From NCBI RefSeq assembly GCF_001295265.1, contig NZ_LJOD01000002.1:372001-436000 (forward strand): a stretch of 64,000 nucleotides of DNA, given 5' to 3'. Position numbers and translations under genes: made by a program. The notes beneath the pieces are model-generated. The model did no database searches. It was not told where the DNA came from and was given only the letters and a program-made list of their open reading frames with translations. Origin of the DNA: Chryseobacterium indologenes. Lineage in GTDB: Bacteria; Bacteroidota; Bacteroidia; Flavobacteriales; Weeksellaceae. Shown here one piece after another: positions 27,519 through 36,758 of the stretch; position 1 is the first letter of the stretch, and each line of letters begins with the position of its first letter.

Positions 27519-29405
27519 TTAAGCCCTATATTCCCTGATTTTTTCCTGAATTTCCTCAATAATTTTCTCGTCGTCAATGGTTGAGGGAATCTGGAATTCT
27601 TTTCCGTCCAGAAGGGTTCTGATCAGTTTTCTCAGAATTTTTCCGGAACGGGTTTTAGGTAATCGTTTAACAACCATTGCATTCTTTAAAAAAGCTACGG
27701 CTCCAATCTTTTCACGTACCATCTGAATGATGTCTTTTTCTACCTGTTCTTCCGTAACTGCTGAGCCGTTTTTCAAAACCACTGCGGCAAAAGGGACCTG
27801 GCCTTTAAGATCATCATCTATTCCCACTACCGCGCATTCTGCGACTTCGGGATGGGATGAAACAATTTCTTCCATTTCTGAAGTTGAAAGGCGGTGTCCG
27901 GCTACATTAATCACATCATCCACTCTTCCTGTAATGAAAATATAGCCGTCTTCATCCTGAATAGCTCCGTCACCCGAGAAGTAATAGCCATTGTATTGTG
28001 ACAGGTAGCTGTTCTGGAAACGTTCATAATCATTCCATATTCCCAGCATAGCACCGGGAGGAAGCGGAAGTTTAATGACGAGATAACCTTCGTGGTGAGG
28101 ATCGAGTTCAAGTCCGTTTTCGTCAAATATTTTAATATCATATCCGGGAATCGGCTTTCCGGCTGATGCTCTTTTAATTTTGTATTGGTCATCAAACGTG
28201 ATTAAACCCAGCATCGGCCAGCCGGATTCGGTCTGCCACCAGTGATCTATGGCGGGAACTCCGATATGTTGGGCAAACCAGTCTAAAGTGGCAACATCAC
28301 ACCTTTCTCCGGCTAAAAACTGTTTTTTTAAGCACGATAGATCGTATTTTTTAACTAGTTCGCCTTCCGGATCTTCTTTTTTTATGGCTCTTATAGCGGT
28401 AGGAGCTGTAAACATAGCTGATACCTTATATTCAGAGATAATTCTCCAGAAAGTTCCGGCATCAGGGGTCATGATCGGTTTTCCTTCAAAAATAATCGTC
28501 GTGTTTCTGTTGATCAGTGGTCCGTAAACGCTGTAGCTGTGTCCAACCGCCCAGCCAAAATCGGAAGCTGCCCAGTAGGTTTCTCCGGGCTCAATACCGT
28601 AGATATATTTCATGGAAAATTTCAGGGCAGTGGCGTATCCTCCGGTATCGCGGACAATTCCTTTAGGTTTTCCCGTAGTTCCTGAAGTATACAGAAGGTA
28701 TAAAGGGTGAGTGGATTCTACCGGTTCGCAGTCTGCCGGAGCAGATTGCTGAACGAGTTCCTCATAATCGATCAATCCTTCAAACATTTCATGCTGGTTA
28801 TCCACTAATTTTCTGTTGTAGACAATAATGTGATCCACCTTATCCTGCGCCAGTTCAATTGCTTTTTCTACTAAAGGCAGGTAAGGAATTCTTTTGGCAA
28901 TTTCTACTCCGGCGGTAGCAGTAATTAAAGCTTTGGGCTTGCAGTCGTCTATTCTTACTACAAGTTCATGCGGGGCAAATCCTCCGAAAACCACATTGTG
29001 AATCACACCGATTCTTGCACAAGCCAGCATGGCAAAAAGCGTCTGCGGAATCATCGGCATATAGATCACAGCGGTATCTCCTTTCTGTAAGCCTAAAGAA
29101 GCCAGTCCTCCGGCGAATTTAGAAATTTCCTCTTTTGCCTGATTGAATGTGTAGGTTTTCTTCTGGCCGGTTACCGGAGAGTCATACACAATGGCGGTTT
29201 GTTCTCCGAAGCCGTCTTCAATATGCCGGTCAATACAGAGATGGCACATATTGAGCTTTCCGTCTGCAAACCATTGAGGGTAATTGTTTTTATCGTGTGA
29301 GAGAATTTGTGATGGGAATTCAGTCCATTGAATCTCCCGGGCCTGTTCTTCCCAGAAGTTCTCTTTATTTTCTATGCTTTGTTTAAATAAATGATCTGCA
29401 TTCAT
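27519..29405 (-). CDS. prpE: Propionyl-CoA synthetase (PrpE/ACSS3-like)
   Basis: AMP-forming short-chain acyl-CoA synthetase of 628 residues, paralogous to the adjacent acs. The start NKENFWEEQAREIQWTEFPSQIL, the P-loop LYLLYTSGTTGKPKGIVRDTGGYA, GETYWAASDFGWAVGHSYSVYGPL and AIDHWWQTESGWP match the PrpE/ACSS3 branch, which prefers propionate. KTRSGKILRK is the C-terminal catalytic Lys motif. It sits 61 nt upstream of acs in the same direction. Substrate preference is inferred from family branch. Confidence 0.85.
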   Translation of the reverse strand: MNADHLFKQSIENKENFWEEQAREIQWTEFPSQILSHDKNNYPQWFADGKLNMCHLCIDRHIEDGFGEQTAIVYDSPVTGQKKTYTFNQAKEEISKFAGGLASLGLQKGDTAVIYMPMIPQTLFAMLACARIGVIHNVVFGGFAPHELVVRIDDCKPKALITATAGVEIAKRIPYLPLVEKAIELAQDKVDHIIVYNRKLVDNQHEMFEGLIDYEELVQQSAPADCEPVESTHPLYLLYTSGTTGKPKGIVRDTGGYATALKFSMKYIYGIEPGETYWAASDFGWAVGHSYSVYGPLINRNTTIIFEGKPIMTPDAGTFWRIISEYKVSAMFTAPTAIRAIKKEDPEGELVKKYDLSCLKKQFLAGERCDVATLDWFAQHIGVPAIDHWWQTESGWPMLGLITFDDQYKIKRASAGKPIPGYDIKIFDENGLELDPHHEGYLVIKLPLPPGAMLGIWNDYERFQNSYLSQYNGYYFSGDGAIQDEDGYIFITGRVDDVINVAGHRLSTSEMEEIVSSHPEVAECAVVGIDDDLKGQVPFAAVVLKNGSAVTEEQVEKDIIQMVREKIGAVAFLKNAMVVKRLPKTRSGKILRKLIRTLLDGKEFQIPSTIDDEKIIEEIQEKIREYRA

Positions 29406-29472
29406 GGCAATTCTGTGTTTCGTTTTTTTGGATTATCCTGAGCTGTGTTTTTGTTCTGAATCCTGTTTTTTT

Positions 29473-29835
29473 TTATTCAAACATTTCCTCAATCTGCTGT
29501 ATGAGTTTCTTGATAGAATAGGGTTTGGTAACATAAGCATCGGCCCCCATTTCAAGGCCTTTCTCAATATCTTTTGGGTTATTTTTGGCGCTTAGGAAAA
29601 GGACTTTGGTGTCTTTCAGTCTTTCATCCTGTTTAATGATTTCCAGGGTGCTGTATCCATCCAGGTTTGGCATCATGATATCCAGAAGAATAACATCCGG
29701 GGTCATCGTCTTTAAAAAATCCAGAACTTCAGTTCCGTCTCTGGCAATATAGACGTCGTAACCGTTCTTTTTAAAACTGTATTCCAGCGACATTAATATT
29801 TTGTGCTCATCATCTGCAATGATTATCTTTTTCAT
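29473..29835 (-). CDS. Stand-alone receiver-domain response regulator
   Basis: A 120-residue CheY-like receiver with no output domain. The acidic pair D8-D9, phosphoacceptor D52 (VILLDIMMPNLDGY), switch Ser82 (LFLSAK) and K104 (YVTKPYS) are all present, so it should be phosphorylatable. Its start lies 9 nt after the stop of the symporter-kinase gene, making that kinase the likely partner. With no DNA-binding domain it must act by protein contact or as a phosphate relay or sink. In the CrbS/CrbR system of Vibrio, by contrast, the regulator carries a LuxR-type HTH. Confidence 0.88.
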   Translation of the reverse strand: MKKIIIADDEHKILMSLEYSFKKNGYDVYIARDGTEVLDFLKTMTPDVILLDIMMPNLDGYSTLEIIKQDERLKDTKVLFLSAKNNPKDIEKGLEMGADAYVTKPYSIKKLIQQIEEMFE

Positions 29836-29844
29836 AAGAGATTT

Positions 29845-32550
29845 TTATAGGGGTTCAACTTCATTTCTACTGTCAAATAGTATTTTTTCGGGCATATTGA
29901 TGGTAAAAGTAACGCCCAGTCCGCTGTTTTCAGCTTTTATGGTTCCTTTATGGGCCTGTACGATTTTTCTGGAAATAGCCAGTCCCAGACCGCTTCCCGT
30001 GGGTTTGATAATGTTTTGATTTTTAGATTGATAAAACTTGTCAAAGATCATTTCAAGGTCTTCTTCAGGAATATGCCTTCCGGTATTGAAGATTTTAATG
30101 ATCAGTTCGTTTTCTTTTTGTGATAATTTGGTCTGTATTGTTCCCTGGTCATCCGTAAATTTCAGGGCGTTTCCTAAAATATTCTGGAAGAGCTGGATCA
30201 TTCTGGCTTCATCGTATTCAAATATATACTGATTAAGAAGATTCACCTCGCTTAAATGAATGTTTTTCTGCTGAATCAAATGGAGCAGGGGACTGGCCGC
30301 TTTTTTATAGGTTTCAAGAATGTTGTTTTCCTTAATATTTAAAGCAATTTCGCCATGTTCAAGTTTGTCCAGATAAAGAATGTCGTTAATGATTTCGCTC
30401 AATCTGTCGGATTCTGTAATGATATTGTTTAAAAACTCTTTTTTAATCTCCATCGGAATATCGTCATCATCGGCTAAAATTTCTCCCGCAGAACGAATAG
30501 CGGTGATTGGGGTTCTCAATTCATGGGCTACGGAGTCAAGGAAATCGTCTTTCTGACGGTCTTTGATGATCAGGCTTTCGTTGGCATTTCTGAGGTCATC
30601 GGATAATTTTTGCAGTTCTTCAGACTGTTCCGTGAGTTTTTTGTTAAGGGTGATATTTTCTTTGGATTCTTCTAAAATATTTAAAACCTCTTTTAAAGAT
30701 ATTTTGTCTTCTTTCGTTACGCCTTCAATCAGGATTTTGGCAGAGGCGGTTCCAATTCGTCCGGCTAAAAGGTTTTCTGAAAATTTGATAAACCTTGAAT
30801 CTGCGGTTTCGGCTTGAGAATCAATGTTGTATTTTAAATTAAAGATCCTTAACGCCTGTTCTGTTTTATTTTTGCCTAAAAACCTTTCAAGAATATTTTT
30901 AATATCTGAAACATAAGCGGTTCCACGCCATATGAAAGCATTTTCATGGTTTTGAATATATTTGTCGATATCTACATACAGCTCTGCAAAATTTCTCTCA
31001 CGGTAATTTCCTTTAATGCTTACGGAAATAATGGCAAACAAAGCAGTATTTATTAGTAAAGACCAGAAAAAGATCTGTGAGATTCTGCTCAGATAAGGAA
31101 TACTGAAAAATCCGAAGGCATCATACATATCTCTCAAAACACCTTTTAACTCCTGATTATAAGAAAAATAATATTGAGGAATAATCAATCCGAAATAACA
31201 TATGGCAAGGCCTGCGAGTAATCCGGCTATAGCGCCTTTATAGCTTCCCCGTCTCCAGAAAATAGCTCCGAAAAATGCAGGAGCAAGCTGTGCGATCACC
31301 ACAAAAGAGATCAGGCCTACAGAATCCAGTGAAGTTCTCAGGATAAAATATTTATAGAAGACAAAAGCCATAATGATCAGTGCGAAAATGCTGAACTTCC
31401 TGATGTTGGTAATGTTTCTTGTATTCTGCACCTCATTTTCAGATTTAAATTTTCCAAGCAGTCCGTAAGGAATGATGAGGTTATTGGAAAGCATGATCGA
31501 AAGAGTGATGGCAGAAATGATGATCATGGAGATGCATGAGCTCAGCCCTCCCAGGAATACAAAAACGGTGATCAGGGTATTGCCGAAATGTTGGGGAATC
31601 AGGATAGAGTAGAACTCCGGATTTACTTTCTGGCCGTCAAAAATAAGTCTTCCACCCCAGGCAATCGGGAATATAAATATGGTGAAGATTAAAAGGTACA
31701 GAGGAAAAAACCAGATAGCGGTTTTAATGTGTTTTTCCTGTCTGTTTTCTACAATGGCAGTGTGAAACTGTCTTGGAAGAATACAGATGGCTGTTGCGGA
31801 AATCATGCACAGTACCATCCAGTTCATAGCATCTTCAATACCATTGAAGGTATTTTTTTCTTTGAAATCTTCAAATTGGCTTGCCTTCTGGTAAATGTCT
31901 GAAAAGCCGTCGAATACAAAATAAATGACAAAAACGCCTAAAATAATAATGAAAAAAAGCTTTAAAAAGCTTTCCAGGGCAATGGCTGAAATAATTCCCA
32001 GCCGCTTTTCTGAGGCATCCACATATTTTGTTCCGTAATAAGAAGAAAATAAAGCAATCAGAACCACTACAAATGTTGCGTTGTCTGTAAGGATATTATT
32101 AGACATTGACGTTTCGGTAACGAGATGAAAGGTTTCTGAAATGGCTTTGATCTGAAGTCCGATGTAAGGAACAATAGCCAGCAGGCAGACTACCGTAATA
32201 ATGGCACTGAAACTTCTGCTGTTTCCATATCTCAAAGAAATAAAATCCGCAAGGCTGCTTATTTTGTTAATTCTTGCAATGCGTACGATCCGGGTATTGA
32301 TGTAAATCCATGCCGGAATGATCATAATAGGGCCGATGTAAATCGGGAGGTAATTAAGTCCGCTTGTCGCTGCAACGCCGATACTTCCGTAGTAAGTCCA
32401 TGCCGTGCAGTACACTGCAAGAGACAGGGCATAAATGTAAGGGTTGTTAATCCACAGCTTGCTCTTCTTCTTCTCTGCTAAGTGGGCAACTAAGAACAAA
32501 AGGGCCAGGTAAAACAATACTACAAAAAATAATGCAAAGCTACTCATCAT
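29845..32550 (-). CDS. Sodium:solute symporter-histidine kinase fusion (CrbS/CbrA-like)
   Basis: A 901-residue inner-membrane sensor. The N-terminal 550 residues form about 13 helices of the SSS/SLC5 family (YCTAWTYYGSIGVAATSGLNYLPIYIGP, ISSLADFISLRYGNS, FLGGLSSCISMIIISAITLSIMLSNNLI). A linker and coiled coil (about 600-663) lead to a HisKA domain with the phosphorylatable His in VAHELRTP (about H676) and an HATPase domain (NILGNALKF, FDKFYQ, GSGLGLAISRKIV). The family includes CrbS, which controls acetyl-CoA synthetase in Vibrio, and CbrA. The operon setting with two acyl-CoA synthetases suggests acetate or propionate sensing (inference). Confidence 0.92.
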   Translation of the reverse strand: MMSSFALFFVVLFYLALLFLVAHLAEKKKSKLWINNPYIYALSLAVYCTAWTYYGSIGVAATSGLNYLPIYIGPIMIIPAWIYINTRIVRIARINKISSLADFISLRYGNSRSFSAIITVVCLLAIVPYIGLQIKAISETFHLVTETSMSNNILTDNATFVVVLIALFSSYYGTKYVDASEKRLGIISAIALESFLKLFFIIILGVFVIYFVFDGFSDIYQKASQFEDFKEKNTFNGIEDAMNWMVLCMISATAICILPRQFHTAIVENRQEKHIKTAIWFFPLYLLIFTIFIFPIAWGGRLIFDGQKVNPEFYSILIPQHFGNTLITVFVFLGGLSSCISMIIISAITLSIMLSNNLIIPYGLLGKFKSENEVQNTRNITNIRKFSIFALIIMAFVFYKYFILRTSLDSVGLISFVVIAQLAPAFFGAIFWRRGSYKGAIAGLLAGLAICYFGLIIPQYYFSYNQELKGVLRDMYDAFGFFSIPYLSRISQIFFWSLLINTALFAIISVSIKGNYRERNFAELYVDIDKYIQNHENAFIWRGTAYVSDIKNILERFLGKNKTEQALRIFNLKYNIDSQAETADSRFIKFSENLLAGRIGTASAKILIEGVTKEDKISLKEVLNILEESKENITLNKKLTEQSEELQKLSDDLRNANESLIIKDRQKDDFLDSVAHELRTPITAIRSAGEILADDDDIPMEIKKEFLNNIITESDRLSEIINDILYLDKLEHGEIALNIKENNILETYKKAASPLLHLIQQKNIHLSEVNLLNQYIFEYDEARMIQLFQNILGNALKFTDDQGTIQTKLSQKENELIIKIFNTGRHIPEEDLEMIFDKFYQSKNQNIIKPTGSGLGLAISRKIVQAHKGTIKAENSGLGVTFTINMPEKILFDSRNEVEPL

Positions 32551-32734
32551 ACCTTTTTACGATTACAAAAGAAACAATGATGGAAATCATCCAGACTGCG
32601 AACAGGTAAACAAGGATCATCGGATACCCGAAAACCTCCCTCTCACTGTTAAAAAGCATAGAAACAGGAATGCTGAAAGCAATCATCAGCCCTATACTCA
32701 GGATAATCAGTTTTTGTTCGTGTCTTTTTTTCAT
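32540..32734 (-). CDS. Small two-helix membrane protein, symporter small-subunit type
   Basis: About 64 residues with two hydrophobic segments (LIILSIGLMIAFSIPVSMLF and GYPMILVYLFAVWMISIIVSFVIV) joined by FNSEREVFGYP and ending KRYDE. Two-helix proteins of this kind (DUF3311/DUF4212-like) commonly sit beside SSS-family symporters and are thought to be their small subunits; the family assignment is tentative. It overlaps the symporter-kinase start by 11 bp. Start could also be 32743; a longer ORF to 32788 is less likely. Confidence 0.65.
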   Translation of the reverse strand: MKKRHEQKLIILSIGLMIAFSIPVSMLFNSEREVFGYPMILVYLFAVWMISIIVSFVIVKRYDE

Positions 32735-32800
32735 TATGTTCATGAATAAAGATAATTGATGAATCATTGAGTATTCATCAATTATCATTTATTTTTATAT

Positions 32801-33028
32801 TTAAAGTTTCTCGTCAGAATATTCTCCGGTAAGGGCATAATAGCCGAAAACCGCCAGTCCTCCGGAAATAATCGGCATCAGGACGAATAAAATGATGATA
32901 CCGAATACCAGATCTTCCTGTTTGCCCGAAGTGATCTTGGGAATTCCTAAAACCGTGGTTCCGAAATATCCCACCACCAGCGCAATAGCGATCCAGAGTA
33001 TGCCTAATATTTTTTTTAGTCCGTTCAT
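32801..33028 (-). CDS. Small two-helix membrane protein
   Basis: A 75-residue protein: MNGLKKILGILWIAIALVVGYFG forms the first helix and DLVFGIIILFVLMPIISGGLAVFGYYAL the second, with a short loop TTVLGIPKITSGKQE and an acidic tail GEYSDEKL. No function is known to me. The position, 43 nt after the MFS gene and just before the symporter-kinase pair, suggests an accessory to one of the transporters. Confidence 0.7.
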   Translation of the reverse strand: MNGLKKILGILWIAIALVVGYFGTTVLGIPKITSGKQEDLVFGIIILFVLMPIISGGLAVFGYYALTGEYSDEKL

Positions 33029-33071
33029 TTTAGTAGTTTTAAAATTAATAAAAATTTGAGTGATTCAATGC

Positions 33072-34652
33072 CTAATCGTGAATATTATTGTTCTTGTTTT
33101 TAAGATAAAATAATCCGATGATTAAACACACGGCAGCAACTCCTATCGGATACCATAATCCTTCAAGATACCATGTCGGATGGCCTGCATCTTTACCTAC
33201 AGTCACAAGGTATGTGGCAACAGCCGGGAGAAGCCCTCCGAATACTCCGTTTCCAATGTGGTAAGGCAGTGACATAGAAGTGTAACGTATTCTTACCGGG
33301 AACATTTCTACAAGGAAAGCAGCGATTGGGCCATAAACCATGGTTACAAATATTACCTGGATAAATACAAGGAAGATCAGGTACCATTTCGTGTTGTCGG
33401 CCAGTGTGACTGATTGTGTTACTTTAGGTTCTTCCGCTTTTCCGTCTTTCATTACAGGACCTGCGGGCGACCAATGGGTAACGCTGTCTTTTTTAATTAA
33501 GGTGCCATCCGTATAAAGTGTTTCCTTGTGGAAGGTAATCAGACTGTCTGAAGCAATTTTATCATGAATTTTAGCGGTCCTTTTTTCTGTAATGCCATTG
33601 GCTGCAACCGTTTTGTTCTCAAGCTTTACGCTGTTGAACATACTGTCATATATCGGTCGGTAGGCTAAGATAGCCACCAGCATTCCGGTCATCATCACTG
33701 CTTTTCTTCCTATTTTATCCGAAAGCCATCCGAAAAAGACAAAGAAAGGAGTTCCTAAAAATAAGGCTGTTGCCATCAGGGAGTCTACCTGTGCAGATTC
33801 AACATTCATTACTTTCTGCAGGAAACTCATAGCGTAAAACTGTCCGGTATACCAGATTACCCCTTGTCCCATAGCTGCTCCGAAAAGAGCGAGAAGAACG
33901 AATTTGAAATTATATTTGTTGCCAAAGCTCTCTTTTAAAGGGTTTTTTGAGGTCTTTCCTTCACTTTTGGCTTTAGCAAAAAGCGGAGACTCCTTCATGT
34001 TTTTTCTGATAATATAAGAAACTCCCACCATAAGAATCGAGATCCAGAAAGGAACCCTCCATCCCCAGTGGTCAAATTCTTCTGCGGAAAGAGATGTTTT
34101 GGTAACCAGAATCACGATCAGGGAAATGAAAAGTCCTGCCGTTGCAGTAGTCTGTATCCAGGAAGTCCAGTAGCCTCTTCTGTGGGGTTGTGCATATTCC
34201 GCAACATAAGTCGCTGCACCGCCGTATTCACCGCCAAGGGCAAGTCCCTGAAGAAGTCTTAAAATAAGAACCAGAACGGGGGCTAAAAATCCTATCGTTT
34301 CATAACTGGGAATACATCCGATCAGGAATGTTGAGAATCCCATGATCAGTAACGTTACAAGAAAAGTGTATTTTCTTCCGATAATATCTCCTAATCTTCC
34401 GAAGAACAGAGCACCGAAAGGTCTTACCACAAATCCTGCGGCAAAAGTGGCCAGTGTAGACAAAAAGGCTGCAGTTGGATTGTCTGCGGGGAAAAATTTC
34501 GTTGCCAGAACAATGGCTAAGCTTCCGAAAATATAGAAGTCATACCATTCTATCAAAGTACCGAGAGAAGAGGCTGTAATAACGCTCCAGATGGTGCGGT
34601 TTTTCTGCCTGTCGGTCATGTTCTCGTAGTTTTCGTGATGGTTTTCGCTCAT
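33072..34652 (-). CDS. MFS metabolite:H+ symporter (MHS family) with an internal soluble insert
   Basis: A 12-helix transporter of 526 residues. TLIEWYDFYIFGSLA (TM1), VVRPFGALFFGRLGDIIGRKYTFL and LQGLALGGEYGGAATYVAEYA are signatures of the MHS family (KgtP, ShiA, ProP, carboxylate symporters). About residues 335-422, between TM8 and TM9, are an unusual hydrophilic insert (LENKTVAANGITEKRTAKIHD...) rich in Thr, Lys and Asp; most MHS proteins have a short loop there. The operon implies a short-chain organic acid substrate. Second gene after the porin. Confidence 0.88.
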   Translation of the reverse strand: MSENHHENYENMTDRQKNRTIWSVITASSLGTLIEWYDFYIFGSLAIVLATKFFPADNPTAAFLSTLATFAAGFVVRPFGALFFGRLGDIIGRKYTFLVTLLIMGFSTFLIGCIPSYETIGFLAPVLVLILRLLQGLALGGEYGGAATYVAEYAQPHRRGYWTSWIQTTATAGLFISLIVILVTKTSLSAEEFDHWGWRVPFWISILMVGVSYIIRKNMKESPLFAKAKSEGKTSKNPLKESFGNKYNFKFVLLALFGAAMGQGVIWYTGQFYAMSFLQKVMNVESAQVDSLMATALFLGTPFFVFFGWLSDKIGRKAVMMTGMLVAILAYRPIYDSMFNSVKLENKTVAANGITEKRTAKIHDKIASDSLITFHKETLYTDGTLIKKDSVTHWSPAGPVMKDGKAEEPKVTQSVTLADNTKWYLIFLVFIQVIFVTMVYGPIAAFLVEMFPVRIRYTSMSLPYHIGNGVFGGLLPAVATYLVTVGKDAGHPTWYLEGLWYPIGVAAVCLIIGLFYLKNKNNNIHD

Positions 34653-34692
34653 ATTGCTTGATTTTTTGATGTTAATTTAAATGAATATGGGG

Positions 34693-36072
34693 TTACAGGT
34701 AAATTTGGAACTGAACAATGAATTCGCCTTTAGAAGAAGGGGTTTCCGTTGGGTTTGTATATACCGGCCTTGTTGAATATTGCGTGGTGATTTTCGCATG
34801 ATGACCATCGATAAACCAGTTAGCTCCTATGTCAAACTGTGATGATGATTTGTCGAAAGCTTCAAAGTTTTTATGGGTATAGGCTGCAAAAGGCTGAATT
34901 CTGACTTTTGGCTTTTCTGCCTGATTAGGCAGGAGTAAGCCGGCCTGTGCGTAGATAATATTACCTGTCCCGATGGTTGGCTGTAGATTTCCAGGGCCTG
35001 CAATAGCTTTATTCCCGACAAAATTAGGGTCTGTTGCGGCGATATTCATGATTCCGAGGTTCCTGATGTAATTCGGACCGAAATTATAATTGTAATATCC
35101 GGCATACGCAGAAACGGCCATTTTGTGCTTGGCTTCACCCAGCGGAATATCAGCAAATGCATCTACAGCAAAAAGGGTGATGTCATGCTTCTCGATAGTT
35201 GAGTTTACGGAAGTTCTTGTACCGTCCGCCTGATGGTAAAAACCAGCGCCTACATTGAAAACTTTCTTTGTTCCCAGGTATGATCCTACTTTAAACGGAA
35301 GGGTGTTGGATTCTTCATCAAGAAACTGGTATTCTACATATCCGGCCTTTGAAAAACTTGGATTTCCATTATTATCTACAGCCGCAGCTTTCGATGGATC
35401 TGTTACATTTACCGGAACAAGATCGGTAGCAAACGGTTTATTTAAGCTGAAACGGTATTCCAGCTTTCCGTACTTTCCTTTGGCAAACATTCCCAGCTGT
35501 CTCGCGAACTGGTCTGAATTATCAATCAGGGGCCAGGAAAAAATAGGGGAGTCTACCGTTAGGAAGTTAAGTGTTGAAGCCATGGTCATACGGGAAAGTC
35601 CCATGTAGTAATGAAGCCCTGCCCCTAAAGATAAACTGAATTTTCCGGCTTCTCCGGGTAAAATAACTGCATATTCATTCCAGGCATCATGAAAAAACAG
35701 CTGCGGTTTTTTACCATTTCCATAACCGCCTGTTCCGGAAGTTCCTGATGCTCCTCCATTGATAAAGGTTTGGTTGTTGATCCCGAAATGAGCAAGGATC
35801 ATGTATCTTTTAGAGATCTGGGCATAAGCTAAAGCCCGTAATCTTCTGTTTCCCAGGCTCCATGAGTTGTCTGAAGGTTCGCCGGCTACCATGCTTCCGG
35901 GATTCATCTGAGTATTCCTGAGCCAGAACTGGTCCCATAAAATAAACCGGATGTATTTATCCCCGTCCTGGTTAAGGTTTAATTTTAATCCGCTGCCATA
36001 ATCCGGGGAGCCTTGTGAGTATAAAGAACTGCTCATTACGGCTAATCCTATGAATGTAAGAATTTTCTTCAT
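34693..36072 (-). CDS. Outer-membrane porin-like beta-barrel
   Basis: A signal peptide (MKKILTFIGLAVMSSSLYSQ) precedes 440 residues of alternating amphipathic strands with Gly/Asn-rich loops, ending in FIVQFQIYL, a typical barrel C-terminus. GLHYYMGLSRMTMASTLNFLTVD, KVGSYLGTKKVFNVGAGFYHQ and FQPFAAYTHKNFEAF-like strands fit a porin or OprP-type channel. It is the first gene of the operon, 40 nt before the MFS transporter, so it probably brings the same solute across the outer membrane. Confidence 0.8.
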   Translation of the reverse strand: MKKILTFIGLAVMSSSLYSQGSPDYGSGLKLNLNQDGDKYIRFILWDQFWLRNTQMNPGSMVAGEPSDNSWSLGNRRLRALAYAQISKRYMILAHFGINNQTFINGGASGTSGTGGYGNGKKPQLFFHDAWNEYAVILPGEAGKFSLSLGAGLHYYMGLSRMTMASTLNFLTVDSPIFSWPLIDNSDQFARQLGMFAKGKYGKLEYRFSLNKPFATDLVPVNVTDPSKAAAVDNNGNPSFSKAGYVEYQFLDEESNTLPFKVGSYLGTKKVFNVGAGFYHQADGTRTSVNSTIEKHDITLFAVDAFADIPLGEAKHKMAVSAYAGYYNYNFGPNYIRNLGIMNIAATDPNFVGNKAIAGPGNLQPTIGTGNIIYAQAGLLLPNQAEKPKVRIQPFAAYTHKNFEAFDKSSSQFDIGANWFIDGHHAKITTQYSTRPVYTNPTETPSSKGEFIVQFQIYL

Positions 36073-36234
36073 AAATTATCAATTTTTGGCGTTGTTTTTT
36101 ATTGATGCCAAATTGTAATTAATAATTTGTTTACGAAAATTTAATATATATTTGTGTTAATAGTATAGTTGTTAAGGTGTAATCTGTAAAAATTAGGCCT
36201 GAATTCTATTGTTTATTCGTCTGTCATCTGTCAT

Positions 36235-36651
36235 CTACTTCTTGAACCTTTCCCATTTAATCAGCATGTATTTGTCCGCAAACTGAGTAATGATAATCCC
36301 TGAATTCCTTATGTTTTCCTCTTGAGATATATATTCTATCAGCTCATTTTGTTTCAATATTTTGTAAACCGGGTGGAATTCTGAGTGGGGTGGCCTTGTG
36401 ATATTGTATTTTTTAATCCAGGAACTTATTGTTACATGAGAAACACCGATAATCCTTTCTATTTCACGGTAGCTTAGGCCTTCAAGATAGAGCTGTAGTG
36501 CCTTTGTAACATAGTAATCATCAATTTGTTTCCCGAGTTTTTTAACGGTAAAGTAATACCCGCAGTCTTTGCAGTGAAAACGTTGCTTCTCTTTAATAAT
36601 ACCGCTTTTTACGATTTTAGAACCACTGCATTTGGGACATTTATTTTCCAT
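36235..36651 (-). CDS. Solitary InsA-like zinc-ribbon/HTH protein
   Basis: A 138-residue protein. Residues 5-33 form a zinc ribbon (CPKCSGSKIVKSGIIKEKQRFHCKDCGYYF, two CxxC pairs) as in the InsA N-terminus of IS1-type elements. Residues 58-82 form a helix-turn-helix (GLSYREIERIIGVSHVTISSWI). The last 45 residues (ELIEYISQEENIRNSGIIITQF...) are not a DDE transposase domain. No insB partner, terminal repeats or duplicated target were seen, so it looks domesticated, perhaps as a transcription factor for itself or the adjacent porin operon (inference). Confidence 0.75.
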   Translation of the reverse strand: MENKCPKCSGSKIVKSGIIKEKQRFHCKDCGYYFTVKKLGKQIDDYYVTKALQLYLEGLSYREIERIIGVSHVTISSWIKKYNITRPPHSEFHPVYKILKQNELIEYISQEENIRNSGIIITQFADKYMLIKWERFKK

Positions 36652-36662
36652 AACTATACCTT

Positions 36663-36698
36663 TTTAGCAAATATATAATAATTTAGCAAATATATAAT
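36663..36698. promoter_or_regulatory. Tandem 17-bp direct repeat upstream of the InsA-like gene
   Basis: Two identical copies of TTTAGCAAATATATAAT at 36663-36679 and 36682-36698 (19-bp period). On the minus strand each contains TATATTTG, the -7 consensus, so this is either a duplicated promoter box or a pair of operators 12 and 31 nt before the start codon. Confidence 0.65.
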
Positions 36699-36758
36699 TT
36701 TCAATAAAGATAAATTTACCTGTTTATTCTCTTAAAACAAAAAAAAATATCTTTTTAA

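Noticed and set aside
27458..27577. 40-residue basic N-terminal extension of Acs
   Set aside because: It overlaps the preceding gene and does not fit the family start, which is well matched by the ATG at 27457.
36235..36651. Active IS1-type insertion sequence
   Set aside because: Only an InsA-like domain is present, with no transposase catalytic domain, terminal repeats or target duplication.
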